This document shows positions 7,978 to 15,149 of a DNA stretch of 37,650 nucleotides, one piece after another. The stretch spans positions 1-37,650 of the forward strand of contig NZ_JACMYP010000054.1 of the NCBI RefSeq assembly GCF_020889705.1, read 5' to 3'. This stretch comes from Bradyrhizobium altum. GTDB taxonomy: Bacteria > Pseudomonadota > Alphaproteobacteria > Rhizobiales > Xanthobacteraceae. The notes under the pieces are model-generated. The model had not been told where the DNA came from and searched no databases. It saw nothing but the letters and a program-made list of their open reading frames with translations. The position numbers and the translations under genes are program-made. Every line of letters begins with the position of its first letter. The first letter of the stretch is position 1.

Positions 7978-8006
7978 CGTATACATAGCGCCGCGCCCGG
8001 GGGCAA
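7978..8006 (-). promoter_or_regulatory. Candidate sigma-70 promoter for lysC
   Basis: On the minus strand TTGCCC (8001-8006), a 17-bp spacer and TATACG (7978-7983) form a plausible promoter. The -10 hexamer equals the one proposed for ptsP. The leader would be about 70 nt. Found by eye only. Confidence 0.4.
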
Positions 8007-8110
8007 GCCGGTTGGTAGGGGTCTCCGGAGGGTCTTTTGGGGGTGTTTTGCCGGTTGCGGGCGGGCTGTGGCGCAACGGTGACTCGCGGGTAACTCGAAG
8101 GCGGGATTGG

Positions 8111-8578
8111 ATGGGACGCTATATCGACGAAATCCTGCAGCCCGGCGAGAAGGTGCTGTATTCCACCAATGCGCACTGGATGTTCTATCTGCCGGCGATC
8201 GGGGCCTGGATCCTGGTCCTGGCGCTCTTGATCCTGTCACGGATGACGACGGTCGACGGCCTGGTGCTGGCCTGCCTTGCGGCCGCCGCCGTGGTCGCGG
8301 TCGCGGCGCTTTACTGGACCGGCGCAGCCTGGTTCCATCGCTGGACCACGGAAACCGACGTCACCAATTTCCGCGTGGTGCACAAGAGCGGCTTCATCAA
8401 GCGGCGCACCTTCGAGATGAGCCTCGACAAGGTCGAGAGCGTCGACGTCAACCAGAGCATCATGGGACGCCTGCTCAATTATGGCGACGTCACCATCCGC
8501 GGCGTCGGCGAGGGCATCGAGACCATCAAGACCATCGCCTCGCCGCTGTCGTTTCGCAATTCGATCACCGCGCGATAG
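8111..8578 (+). CDS. bPH2 (YdbS/YvfC-like) PH-domain membrane protein
   Basis: The 155-residue protein starts at ATG 8111 (MGRYIDEILQPGEKVLYSTN). An upstream in-frame start at 8012 would add 33 Gly/Arg-rich residues not expected for the family. Two hydrophobic segments (about 22-42 and 50-72) precede a bacterial PH-like domain with TNFRVVHKSGFIKRRTFEMS, LDKVESVDVNQSIMGRLLNYG and GDVTIRG. Proteins of this type sit in the inner membrane with a cytoplasmic PH-like fold; the ligand is unknown. It ends 14 bp before ubiG and is probably cotranscribed with it. Confidence 0.8.
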   Translation: MGRYIDEILQPGEKVLYSTNAHWMFYLPAIGAWILVLALLILSRMTTVDGLVLACLAAAAVVAVAALYWTGAAWFHRWTTETDVTNFRVVHKSGFIKRRTFEMSLDKVESVDVNQSIMGRLLNYGDVTIRGVGEGIETIKTIASPLSFRNSITAR

Positions 8579-8592
8579 GGGCGCGCGCAATC

Positions 8593-9345
8593 ATGGCCAC
8601 AACGCTTTCCAATTCCACCGCCGCCTCGGTCGATCCGGCCGAAATCGCGAAGTTTTCAAAACTGTCCGATGAATGGTGGGATCCGCGCGGCAAGATGGCG
8701 CCGCTGCACAAGATCAATCCGCTGCGCCTGACCTATATCCGCGACGCCGCCTGTCGCAAGTTCGAGCGCAACGCCAAGAGCCTGAGCTGCCTGTCCGGCC
8801 TGCGCCTGCTCGACATCGGCTGTGGCGCAGGGCTGCTGTGCGAGCCGTTCACCCGGCTCGGCGCCCAGGTGATCGGGATCGATCCGTCCGCCACCAACAT
8901 CGCGGCCGCGAAGCTGCATGCCGACAAGGGCCATCTGTCGATCGACTACCGCTGCACCACGGTGGAGGAGATGGACGCACGCGAGCGCTTCGACATCGTG
9001 CTGGCGATGGAGGTGGTCGAGCACGTCGTCGACGTCGGCGCCTTCATCAAGCGCTGTGCCGTCATGCTCAAGCCGGGCGGGCTGATGGTGGTCTCGACCT
9101 TGAACCGCAACTGGAAGAGCTTTGCGCTGGCGATCGTCGGCGCCGAATACGTGCTGCGCTGGCTGCCGCGCGGCACCCATGACTGGAGCAAGTTCGTCAC
9201 CCCCGCCGAGCTCGAGCGCTATCTCGGCGACGTCAACCTCGCCGTCACCGAACAGGCCGGCGTGGTCTACAACCCGCTCGCCGACAAATGGACCGTCTCG
9301 ACCGACATGGACGTGAACTACATGGTGGTGGCGGAGGAGGTGTAG
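8593..9345 (+). CDS. ubiG: Ubiquinone biosynthesis O-methyltransferase UbiG
   Basis: UbiG carries out both O-methylation steps of ubiquinone synthesis using SAM. The 250-residue protein has the family N terminus (EIAKFSKLSDEWWDPRGKMA, LHKINPLRLTYI). SAM motif I is LLDIGCGAG (72-80), followed by VIGIDPS. The post-motif AMEVVEHVVD and the family C-terminal segment LPRGTHDWSKFVTPAEL are also present. The start is ATG 8593, closely behind the bPH gene. In related genomes ubiG is commonly divergent from lysC, as here. Confidence 0.97.
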   Translation: MATTLSNSTAASVDPAEIAKFSKLSDEWWDPRGKMAPLHKINPLRLTYIRDAACRKFERNAKSLSCLSGLRLLDIGCGAGLLCEPFTRLGAQVIGIDPSATNIAAAKLHADKGHLSIDYRCTTVEEMDARERFDIVLAMEVVEHVVDVGAFIKRCAVMLKPGGLMVVSTLNRNWKSFALAIVGAEYVLRWLPRGTHDWSKFVTPAELERYLGDVNLAVTEQAGVVYNPLADKWTVSTDMDVNYMVVAEEV

Positions 9346-9517
9346 CCTTCACCTCGCCCCGCTCATGCTGGTCCCGGATTGCGCTTCGCTTCATCCGTGC
9401 TACGGGGAGTTTGCGGCTCGATCGCAATCCAGTCATGCGCCGGCTCGGTTGACCGCGTCGGCGGCAATCGGCACGTTGGGCGCGTACTCCCGCCCCGGCG
9501 CACTTTCCTCGTCCCGC

Positions 9518-10417
9518 ATGTTCTCAATCGCCTCGCTCTGGATTCCCTTCACCATCGTCGCTGCGTTCGGGCAGGTGGCGCGCAATGCGATGCAGCGGCA
9601 TCTGACCGGGCCGCTCGGGACCTGGGGCGCGACCAATATCCGCTTCCTGTTCGGGCTGCCGTTCGCGGTGCTGTTCTTCGCGCTGGCGGTGCTGCTGACC
9701 GGCGATCGCGTGCCGTGGCCGGCGGCGTCGTTCTGGCCGTGGCTGTTGTCCGGCGCGCTCAGCCAGATCGTCGGCACCGGCTTCATGCTGCTGGCGATGA
9801 ACGACCGCTCCTTCGTGGTGACCACGGCCTATATGAAGACCGAGGCGATCCAGACCGCGATCTTCGGCTTCATCTTCCTCGGCGACCATCTGACGACGCC
9901 TAAGGTGATCGCGATCGTGATCGCCACGATCGGCGTCGTCGTCACCGCGCTCAGGCCGGGCGGCTCGAGGAGCTTTGCTGATCTGCGGCCGACCGTGCTC
10001 GGCCTCGGCGCCGCCGCGGTGTTCGCGATCTCGGCGGTGAGTTTTCGCGGCGCTATCATTGCCGTGCCCGGCGTCACATTTGTGACGGCAGCCTCCTGCA
10101 CGCTGATGTGGAGCCTGTTCGTCCAGACGCTGATCCTGTCGGTCTACCTGTTGCTGCGCGCGCCCGACGTGCTGCGAAAAATCCTCGGCCTGTGGCGGCC
10201 GTCGATGTTCGCGGGCTTCATGGGCGCGTTCTCCTCGCAGTTCTGGTTCCTGGCGTTCGCGCTCACCGCCGCCGCCAACGTGCGCACGCTGGCGCTGATC
10301 GAGGTGCTGTTCGCGCAGGGCGTGGCGTATTTCTCGCTCAAGCAGCCGTTCTCGCTGCGTGAGGTGATTGGCATCGTCCTGATCGTCGTTGGCGTTGCCT
10401 TGTTGATCGCCGCTTAG
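9518..10417 (+). CDS. DMT-superfamily (EamA-type) transporter, 10 TM
   Basis: The 299-residue protein is almost entirely hydrophobic, with about ten membrane segments arranged as two EamA repeats (about 1-140 and 150-299). The first repeat includes FGLPFAVLFFALAVLLTGD and AYMKTEAIQTAIFGFIFLGD; the second includes ALTAAANVRTLALIEVLFAQ and VIGIVLIVVGVALLIAA. Members move metabolites or drugs across the inner membrane, but substrate cannot be deduced. ATG 9518 (MFSIASLWIPF) is chosen; the frame is open upstream to 9365 but that extension is Ser/Ala/Arg-rich non-family sequence. A dispersed repeat starts right after the stop. Confidence 0.85.
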   Translation: MFSIASLWIPFTIVAAFGQVARNAMQRHLTGPLGTWGATNIRFLFGLPFAVLFFALAVLLTGDRVPWPAASFWPWLLSGALSQIVGTGFMLLAMNDRSFVVTTAYMKTEAIQTAIFGFIFLGDHLTTPKVIAIVIATIGVVVTALRPGGSRSFADLRPTVLGLGAAAVFAISAVSFRGAIIAVPGVTFVTAASCTLMWSLFVQTLILSVYLLLRAPDVLRKILGLWRPSMFAGFMGAFSSQFWFLAFALTAAANVRTLALIEVLFAQGVAYFSLKQPFSLREVIGIVLIVVGVALLIAA

Positions 10418-10420
10418 ACC

Positions 10421-10475
10421 CTTGTTTGACGCGTTTTCTTCACGCGAACCGGCAGCCACTTCGCTCGAAAACGCT
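10421..10475 (-). repeat. Dispersed ~55-bp palindromic repeat, copy A
   Basis: The minus strand contains GAGCGAAGTGG (10456-10466) and CGCGTGAAGAAAACGCGTC (10428-10446). Both blocks recur exactly at 35211-35270 in the opposite orientation. The GCGTTTTC and GAAAACGC ends are complementary, so the unit folds into a hairpin. It begins 3 bp after the DMT transporter stop. Confidence 0.85.
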
Positions 10476-10480
10476 GTGGA

Positions 10481-10909
10481 TCAGCCTTTGACCGCGATCA
10501 GCACCGCGCCGGCCGAGATCAAAGCGATCCCGATCCAGCCATAGGCGGAAGGGCGCTCGCCGAGGAACACGGCGCCGAACAGCGCCACCAGCACCACGCT
10601 GAGCTTGTCGATCGGCGCGACAAGTGTGGCGGGTCCGAGCTTGAGCGCGCGGAAATAGCAGATCCACGACGCGCCGGTGCCGAGCCCGGACAGCAGCAGG
10701 AACAGCCAGCTCTTGCCCGAGATCGGGCCGGCCTGGGTGAATTGTCCGGTCGCGAACAGGATGGCCGACAGCGTGATCAGCACGATCACGGTGCGGATCA
10801 GGGTGGCGAGATCGGAGTTGATGCCCTCGACGCCCACCTTGGCGAAGATCGCGGTCAGCGCCGCGAAAACGGCCGAGAGAAACGCCCAGACCTGCCAGGT
10901 AGCGGTCAA
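10481..10909 (-). CDS. Single-domain EamA transporter (half-size DMT)
   Basis: The 142-residue protein has one EamA domain with about five membrane segments, starting WQVWAFLSAVFAALTAIFAK and ending YGWIGIALISAGAVLIAVKG. It is half the length of the usual 10-TM transporter, so it probably works as a dimer or with a partner. The start appears to be TTG at 10907-10909. It overlaps the DUF1178 stop (TTGA) and has GGAAG about 8 nt upstream; no in-frame ATG fits. It is the last gene of the comF-grxC-nitrilase-DUF1178 operon. Substrate unknown. Confidence 0.8.
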   Translation of the reverse strand: MTATWQVWAFLSAVFAALTAIFAKVGVEGINSDLATLIRTVIVLITLSAILFATGQFTQAGPISGKSWLFLLLSGLGTGASWICYFRALKLGPATLVAPIDKLSVVLVALFGAVFLGERPSAYGWIGIALISAGAVLIAVKG

Positions 10910-11376
10910 TTCCGGTCTTCCGGCAGCGTCGGCAGCGGCGAGACCTCGACGCCCTCGTCGATCAGCGCGCGTGCCTCCTCGGGCGAGGCCTCGCCGTAGA
11001 TCGGACGATGCTCGATATCGCCGTAATGCATCTTGCGTGCCTCGTTGGGGAAGCGCTCGCCGACATTGTCGGCGTTCTTGACGATGTGGTCGCGCAGTTC
11101 CTTCAGCTTGCTGCGCAACTCGCGCTCCTGCGCCATCATCAGCGACGTCGATTCACTGACAGGTGCCTCCACGGGAGCGGCCGGCGCCGGCTGAGCCGGT
11201 TCGCGGCCCTTCTTGCTGACGATTTGCGGCGCCATGATCGCGCGCTCGATCTTGTCAGAGCCGCAGGACGGGCAATCGATCAGGTGACGCCGCTCCTGCG
11301 ATTCATAGGCTGCGGAGCTCTGGAACCAGCTCTCGAACTGATGGCCGCGCTCGCAGCGCAGCGTGTAGCGGATCAT
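10906..11376 (-). CDS. DUF1178 family protein
   Basis: The 156-residue protein has a zinc-ribbon-like N terminus: C8 in MIRYTLRCERGHQFESWF and C35/C38 in HLIDCPSCGSDKIERAIM. A Pro/Ala-rich linker (about 58-75) leads to a conserved C-terminal part with LRDHIVKNADNVGERFPNEA and MHYGDIEHRPIYGEA. It matches the DUF1178 family, for which I know no established function. Its ATG (11374-11376) overlaps the nitrilase stop as ATGA, implying translational coupling with the amidohydrolase gene. Confidence 0.88.
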   Translation of the reverse strand: MIRYTLRCERGHQFESWFQSSAAYESQERRHLIDCPSCGSDKIERAIMAPQIVSKKGREPAQPAPAAPVEAPVSESTSLMMAQERELRSKLKELRDHIVKNADNVGERFPNEARKMHYGDIEHRPIYGEASPEEARALIDEGVEVSPLPTLPEDRN

Positions 11377-12251
11377 GCCGAACCCCGGACGAGGTGCAGA
11401 TGCTCCGGGCCGGCCTTGGGGTCGGCGATGCCGAAACGCCTGCCGTGCTGAAGTGAAGGGATGGTCTTGCGCGCGGTCTCGACCTTGGCGGGATCGATCT
11501 CGGCCAGGAACACGCCGGGCTCGACGCCGCCCTCGGCGAGGATCTCGCCCCAGGGGCCGATGATCAGCGAATGCCCGAAGGTCTCGCGCTTGTTCTCATG
11601 CAGGCCGGCCTGCGCTGCTGCGAACACGAAGCAGCCGGTCTCGATCGCGCGGGCGCGCAGCAGTGTGTGCCAATGCGCTTCGCCGGTCTTGCGGGTGAAG
11701 GCGGACGGCACAGTGAGGAACGACGCGCCGGCCTCGGCAAGCGCGCGATAGAGCGCCGGGAAGCGCACGTCGTAGCAGATCGTCAGTCCGATCCGGCCCC
11801 AGGGCAGGTCGGAGATCACGGCGGTCTCGCCGGGCTGGTAATTGGCCGATTCGCGATAGCTCTCGCCGCCCGGCAGATCGATGTCGAACATATGGATCTT
11901 GTCGTAGCTCGCGAGCACATTGCCCTCGGGCCCGATCAGGAACGAACGGTTGACCGCCTTCTCCGGCGAATAGCGCAGCGCCAGCGAGCCGATATGCAGA
12001 TGGATCTTCAATTCGGCGGCCAGCGCGCGATAGGCCTGCAGCGACTTGTCGTCCTCTTCGCTCGCCAGATGCTCGAACAGCGCCTTGCGGTTCAGCTGCA
12101 TCATGTTGCTGACCTCGGGGGTCAGCACGTATTTGGCGCCCTGCGCCGCCGCTTCGCGGATCAGCCGCGTGCCCTGCTCCAGGCTCGGTTCGGGCAGCAA
12201 TCCGGTGCGCATCTGCACCATGGCGGCGGTGAAAATGTTGTCCGTACTCAT
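11373..12251 (-). CDS. Carbon-nitrogen hydrolase, Nit-type (likely deaminated glutathione amidase)
   Basis: The 292-residue protein carries the nitrilase-superfamily catalytic triad: E46 (LTPEVSNM), K118 (SYDKIHMFDID) and C159 (LTICYDVRFPALYR). The motifs AFTRKTGEAHWHTLLRARAI and GHSLIIGPWGEI are those of the Nit1/Nit2 branch. Members of that branch hydrolyse omega-amides such as deaminated glutathione or alpha-ketoglutaramate. The adjoining glutaredoxin gene favours a glutathione-related substrate, but this is inference. ATG 12249-12251 shares one base with the grxC stop (TGATG), and its own stop overlaps DUF1178, so it is embedded in a tightly coupled operon. Confidence 0.9.
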   Translation of the reverse strand: MSTDNIFTAAMVQMRTGLLPEPSLEQGTRLIREAAAQGAKYVLTPEVSNMMQLNRKALFEHLASEEDDKSLQAYRALAAELKIHLHIGSLALRYSPEKAVNRSFLIGPEGNVLASYDKIHMFDIDLPGGESYRESANYQPGETAVISDLPWGRIGLTICYDVRFPALYRALAEAGASFLTVPSAFTRKTGEAHWHTLLRARAIETGCFVFAAAQAGLHENKRETFGHSLIIGPWGEILAEGGVEPGVFLAEIDPAKVETARKTIPSLQHGRRFGIADPKAGPEHLHLVRGSA

Positions 12252-12523
12252 CAGGCGCCGCCTCCGTTGCTGAGCAGGCCGTCGAGCTTGCCCTCGCGGT
12301 CGAGCGCGTAGAGCTCGTCGCAGCCGCCGACATGGGTCTTGTCGATGAAGATCTGCGGGAACGTCGAGCCTGCGCCGGCGCGATCGTACATCTCGTCGCG
12401 ATAGGACGGGTTGCTGGCGACGCTCAATTCGGTGAACGCCGCGTTCTTGCGCGTCAAAAGCGATTTGGCCGCGGTGCAATAACCGCAGCCCGGGCGGGTA
12501 TAGATTTCGATGGCAGCGGTCAT
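12251..12523 (-). CDS. grxC: Glutaredoxin 3
   Basis: The 90-residue glutaredoxin reduces disulfides and glutathione mixed disulfides with electrons from glutathione. The redox site is C13-G-Y-C16 in IYTRPGCGYCTAAKSLL. The cis-proline segment TFPQIFIDKTHVGGCDEL, which binds glutathione, is intact. It starts at ATG 12521-12523, 29 bp after the comF stop, and is coupled to the downstream Nit-type hydrolase by a TGATG overlap. Confidence 0.96.
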   Translation of the reverse strand: MTAAIEIYTRPGCGYCTAAKSLLTRKNAAFTELSVASNPSYRDEMYDRAGAGSTFPQIFIDKTHVGGCDELYALDREGKLDGLLSNGGGA

Positions 12524-12552
12524 GGTGTGCTCGGTTGAACCTGAATATCAGA

Positions 12553-13362
12553 TTATATGGGAGCGCGGTGGGTATCGACAACCCGGGCAAACACCAGCAC
12601 ATCGACCTGCGCGGCCTTGGCGCGCAACAGCGCCCGCGCGCAGGCATCCACTGTGGCGCCCGAGGTCAGGACGTCGTCGACCAGGATCACGCGGCGGCCC
12701 TGGATGTCAGCCTTGCGTTCATCGGCGACCCCGAATGCGCCCTGCACATTGCTGGCGCGGTCCTTGCGCGACAGCCCGATCTGCTGCTCGGTGGCGCGGG
12801 TGCGCCGCAACGCCTCGGAGATCATTTTGACGCCGCTCTGGCGCGCGATCACCTTGGCGAGCGCGCCGGACTGGTTGTAGCGCCGGCTCCAGCCGCGCCG
12901 CCAGTGCAAGGGAACCGGCACCAGCATGTCGGCATCCCTGAGCAATTCCTTCCCCGCCCGTGCCATCCAGCGGCCCATTGTCGGCGCGAGATCAGTGCGA
13001 TCCTGGTATTTCAATGCGTGCACCAGTGTGCGCGCGACGTCGTCATAGCGCACCGCGGCGCGGGCGCGCTGGTAGGACGGCGGATTGGCGATCGCCTCCA
13101 TCGACAGCAGCTCGGGTCCGGGATCGTAGACGAAGGGAATCCCGAGCCGCGGGCAGAACGGCGGCGCGATGAACGACAATTGGGCCCAGCACGCCGCGCA
13201 GACGCCCTCGCCATGAACCGGCTCGCGGCAGGATACGCACAGCGTCGGCAACGCGATGTCGAGCATAAGCCGCGCGGTGCGCTGCCACGCGCCCCCGACC
13301 GCGCCAAGCGCACGCTGGATGTGACCGGAAATGGAGCGTGTCGGTGATGCCTCGGCGTCCAT
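12553..13362 (-). CDS. ComF family protein (phosphoribosyltransferase fold)
   Basis: The 269-residue protein has an N-terminal zinc-finger-like cysteine cluster (C42, C45, C55, C58, C70) and a C-terminal type I PRTase fold. The PRPP-binding loop is VILVDDVLTSGAT (225-237), preceded by ADMLVPVPLHWRRGWSRRYN. ComF proteins are linked to DNA uptake in competent bacteria, and the PRTase reaction is unproven. Here it heads a redox/amidase operon and no other competence gene is nearby. ATG 13360-13362 starts 78 bp from the divergent methyltransferase gene. Confidence 0.9.
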   Translation of the reverse strand: MDAEASPTRSISGHIQRALGAVGGAWQRTARLMLDIALPTLCVSCREPVHGEGVCAACWAQLSFIAPPFCPRLGIPFVYDPGPELLSMEAIANPPSYQRARAAVRYDDVARTLVHALKYQDRTDLAPTMGRWMARAGKELLRDADMLVPVPLHWRRGWSRRYNQSGALAKVIARQSGVKMISEALRRTRATEQQIGLSRKDRASNVQGAFGVADERKADIQGRRVILVDDVLTSGATVDACARALLRAKAAQVDVLVFARVVDTHRAPI

Positions 13363-13440
13363 GGCTGATGAGGCTAGCGTTTGAGCCGCACGGGCTCAAG
13401 GCGCATTGCCTGCGGCGGCGGTCCGGCGTAACCAGCGCGG

Positions 13441-14283
13441 ATGGCAACGACCCCGGCCACGGCCCCGATCCTGTTCGATCGCGCATTGCTTGGCGCGCGG
13501 CTGGCGCGCGCGCGGCGCGAGGGGGCGGCGACGTTCCTGCTCGAGCGCGCCACCGAAGACATGGCAGACCGGTTGCTGGCGGTGTCGCGAAGCTTTTCTT
13601 CCGCGGCCGACATCTGGACGCCGGGGGACGGGCTCGCGGACGCCCTGCGTGGGCGAGTCGGATCGGCCGATACGATTGGTTTCGCTGAGACGGAAGCGCT
13701 CGGCCTGCCGGCCGAGTCGCTCGATCTCGTGGTCTCGGCGCTGGCTTTCCAGTTCGTCAACGATCTGCCGGGCGTGCTGGCGCAACTTCGCCGGGCGCTG
13801 AAGGGCGACGGGCTGCTGCTCGCAGCGATGCTTGGCGGCGACACGCTGACTGAGCTCAGGCAGAGCTTTGCCGCGGCGGAGGCGGAGTGCGAGGGCGGCG
13901 TGTCGCCGCGCGTCGCGCCATTCGCCGATCTGCGCGATATCGGCGCGCTGTTGCAGCGGGCCGGCTTCGCGCTGCCGGTGACCGATGTTGATCGCGTCGT
14001 GGTGCGCTACGCCAGCGCGTTCGCATTGATGGCCGATCTCAGGCGCATGGGCGCGACCAACGTGCTGCGCGAGCGCCGCCACACCCCGACCCGCCGTGCC
14101 ACCATGCTGCGCATGGCGCAGATCTACGGCGAACGTTTCGCCGACCCCGACGGCCGCATCCGCGCCACCTTCGACATCGTCTGGCTCTCCGGCTGGGCGC
14201 CGCATGACAGCCAGCCCAAGCCGCTGAAGCCGGGCTCGGCGAAGGCGAGCCTGGAAGCGGCGGTGAAGGGGAGCAAGCGTTAG
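13441..14283 (+). CDS. BioC/NDUFAF5-like methyltransferase-fold protein with atypical motif I
   Basis: The 280-residue protein matches the alphaproteobacterial SAM-methyltransferase family related to mitochondrial NDUFAF5. Supporting segments are ESLDLVVSALAFQFVNDLPGVLAQ, LLLAAMLGGDTLTELRQS, and VSPRVAPFADLRDIGALLQRAGF. The usual glycine-rich motif I (DLGCGxG) is not seen; that position reads ADIWTPGDGLADALRG, so SAM binding is uncertain. In mitochondria NDUFAF5 modifies an arginine of a complex I subunit. A similar role here is speculative. The start at ATG 13441 has no strong Shine-Dalgarno. Confidence 0.75.
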   Translation: MATTPATAPILFDRALLGARLARARREGAATFLLERATEDMADRLLAVSRSFSSAADIWTPGDGLADALRGRVGSADTIGFAETEALGLPAESLDLVVSALAFQFVNDLPGVLAQLRRALKGDGLLLAAMLGGDTLTELRQSFAAAEAECEGGVSPRVAPFADLRDIGALLQRAGFALPVTDVDRVVVRYASAFALMADLRRMGATNVLRERRHTPTRRATMLRMAQIYGERFADPDGRIRATFDIVWLSGWAPHDSQPKPLKPGSAKASLEAAVKGSKR

Positions 14284-14562
14284 CGACGCAGCGTGCCACG
14301 GCTCTCCCCTTGCCGGCAGGGCTATCGCAATGGCCGTCGGCCATGACGACGCGGATGCGTCAGTTGCAGAAGCCCGCAAATGCCATACGCGCCTGCGGCG
14401 TGCGTGCACGTGCACGATTTCGGAATATTGGAATAATGTCCGTGAGTTGCCCGACGTGTCAAGTCGCCTGGTCGAACGCCGGCCGCCGCCGGCTACTTTG
14501 CATGGGGTTGTTTTCGATATTTTGGCAGCGCGCTTCCCCGCAAGCGGGAGAGGCGAAGAAGA
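14284..14562. other. 279-bp gap without a gene
   Basis: No coding pattern is seen. The stretch 14395-14530 contains CGTGCACGTGCACG and CCGGCCGCCGCCGGC palindromic pieces and an AT-richer block around 14420-14440. Its text resembles a dispersed noncoding sequence I associate with Bradyrhizobium genomes, which is recognition rather than proof. The hairpin at 14537-14548 ends the gap. Confidence 0.4.
14537..14548 (-). terminator. Hairpin downstream of the MutT-like gene
   Basis: CCCGC (14537-14541) and GCGGG (14544-14548) form a short stem just after the Nudix gene stop at 14563. The surrounding text is typical of the short CCCGCTTGCGGG repeats seen in this group. It could end transcription from the minus strand; no T run supports it. 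Confidence 0.35.
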
Positions 14563-14973
14563 TCACAGCAGCAGATCCATCAGATGCGGCAGCAGCGGAA
14601 TGTCCGCCGGCGGCATCGGGTAGTCGCGCAGCTTGCTGGCGCGGACCCAGGCGAGGTTCTGGCCCTCGCGCGCCACCGCCATGCCCTCCCAGCGCCAGCA
14701 GATGTAGAGCGGCATCAGCAAATGGAAGGCCTCGTAGGCATGGCTGGCGAAGGTCAGCGGCGCGAGGCACGGCTCGCTCACGGTGATGCCGATCTCCTCG
14801 TACAGCTCGCGGATCAGGGTCTGTTCCGGCCGCTCGCCGGGCTCGATCTTGCCGCCGGGGAATTCCCACAGTCCCGCCAACGCCTTGCCTTCGGGACGCT
14901 GCGCCAGCAGCACGCGCTTGTCGGCATCGACCAGCGCGCAGGCGACGACGAGGGTCAGCTTGATGTCAGCCAT
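14563..14973 (-). CDS. mutT: MutT-type Nudix hydrolase (8-oxo-dGTP diphosphatase)
   Basis: The 136-residue enzyme matches the GX5EX7REUXEEXGU Nudix box exactly at residues 41-63 (G41, E47, R55, E56, E59, E60, G62). The flanking sequence VLLAQRPEGKALAGLWEFPG is typical of MutT, which removes oxidised dGTP and prevents A:T to C:G transversions. Related Nudix enzymes use other nucleotides, so substrate is inferred. The start is ATG 14971-14973. The gene is divergent from the TadG-like gene. Confidence 0.88.
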   Translation of the reverse strand: MADIKLTLVVACALVDADKRVLLAQRPEGKALAGLWEFPGGKIEPGERPEQTLIRELYEEIGITVSEPCLAPLTFASHAYEAFHLLMPLYICWRWEGMAVAREGQNLAWVRASKLRDYPMPPADIPLLPHLMDLLL

Positions 14974-15149
14974 GCGGCGCGGATGTCCCCATTAATTCTC
15001 AAGCTTTCATTAACCAGCAACGCGCCGCCAGCCAAACGATTTGTGCCTGCGCGTTTTTTCTGCACTCGCGATAAGCCGGCCTTAATGCGCAGCCGGCAGG
15101 GTGAAGGTCCTGATTTATCAGCCCATCATTTTCTCTGCCGATATAACCC

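Noticed and set aside
9346..9517. N-terminal extension of the DMT transporter from 9365
   Set aside because: The added residues are Ser/Ala/Arg-rich with no membrane segment; part of the DNA (around 9374-9404) looks like a remnant of a dispersed repeat.
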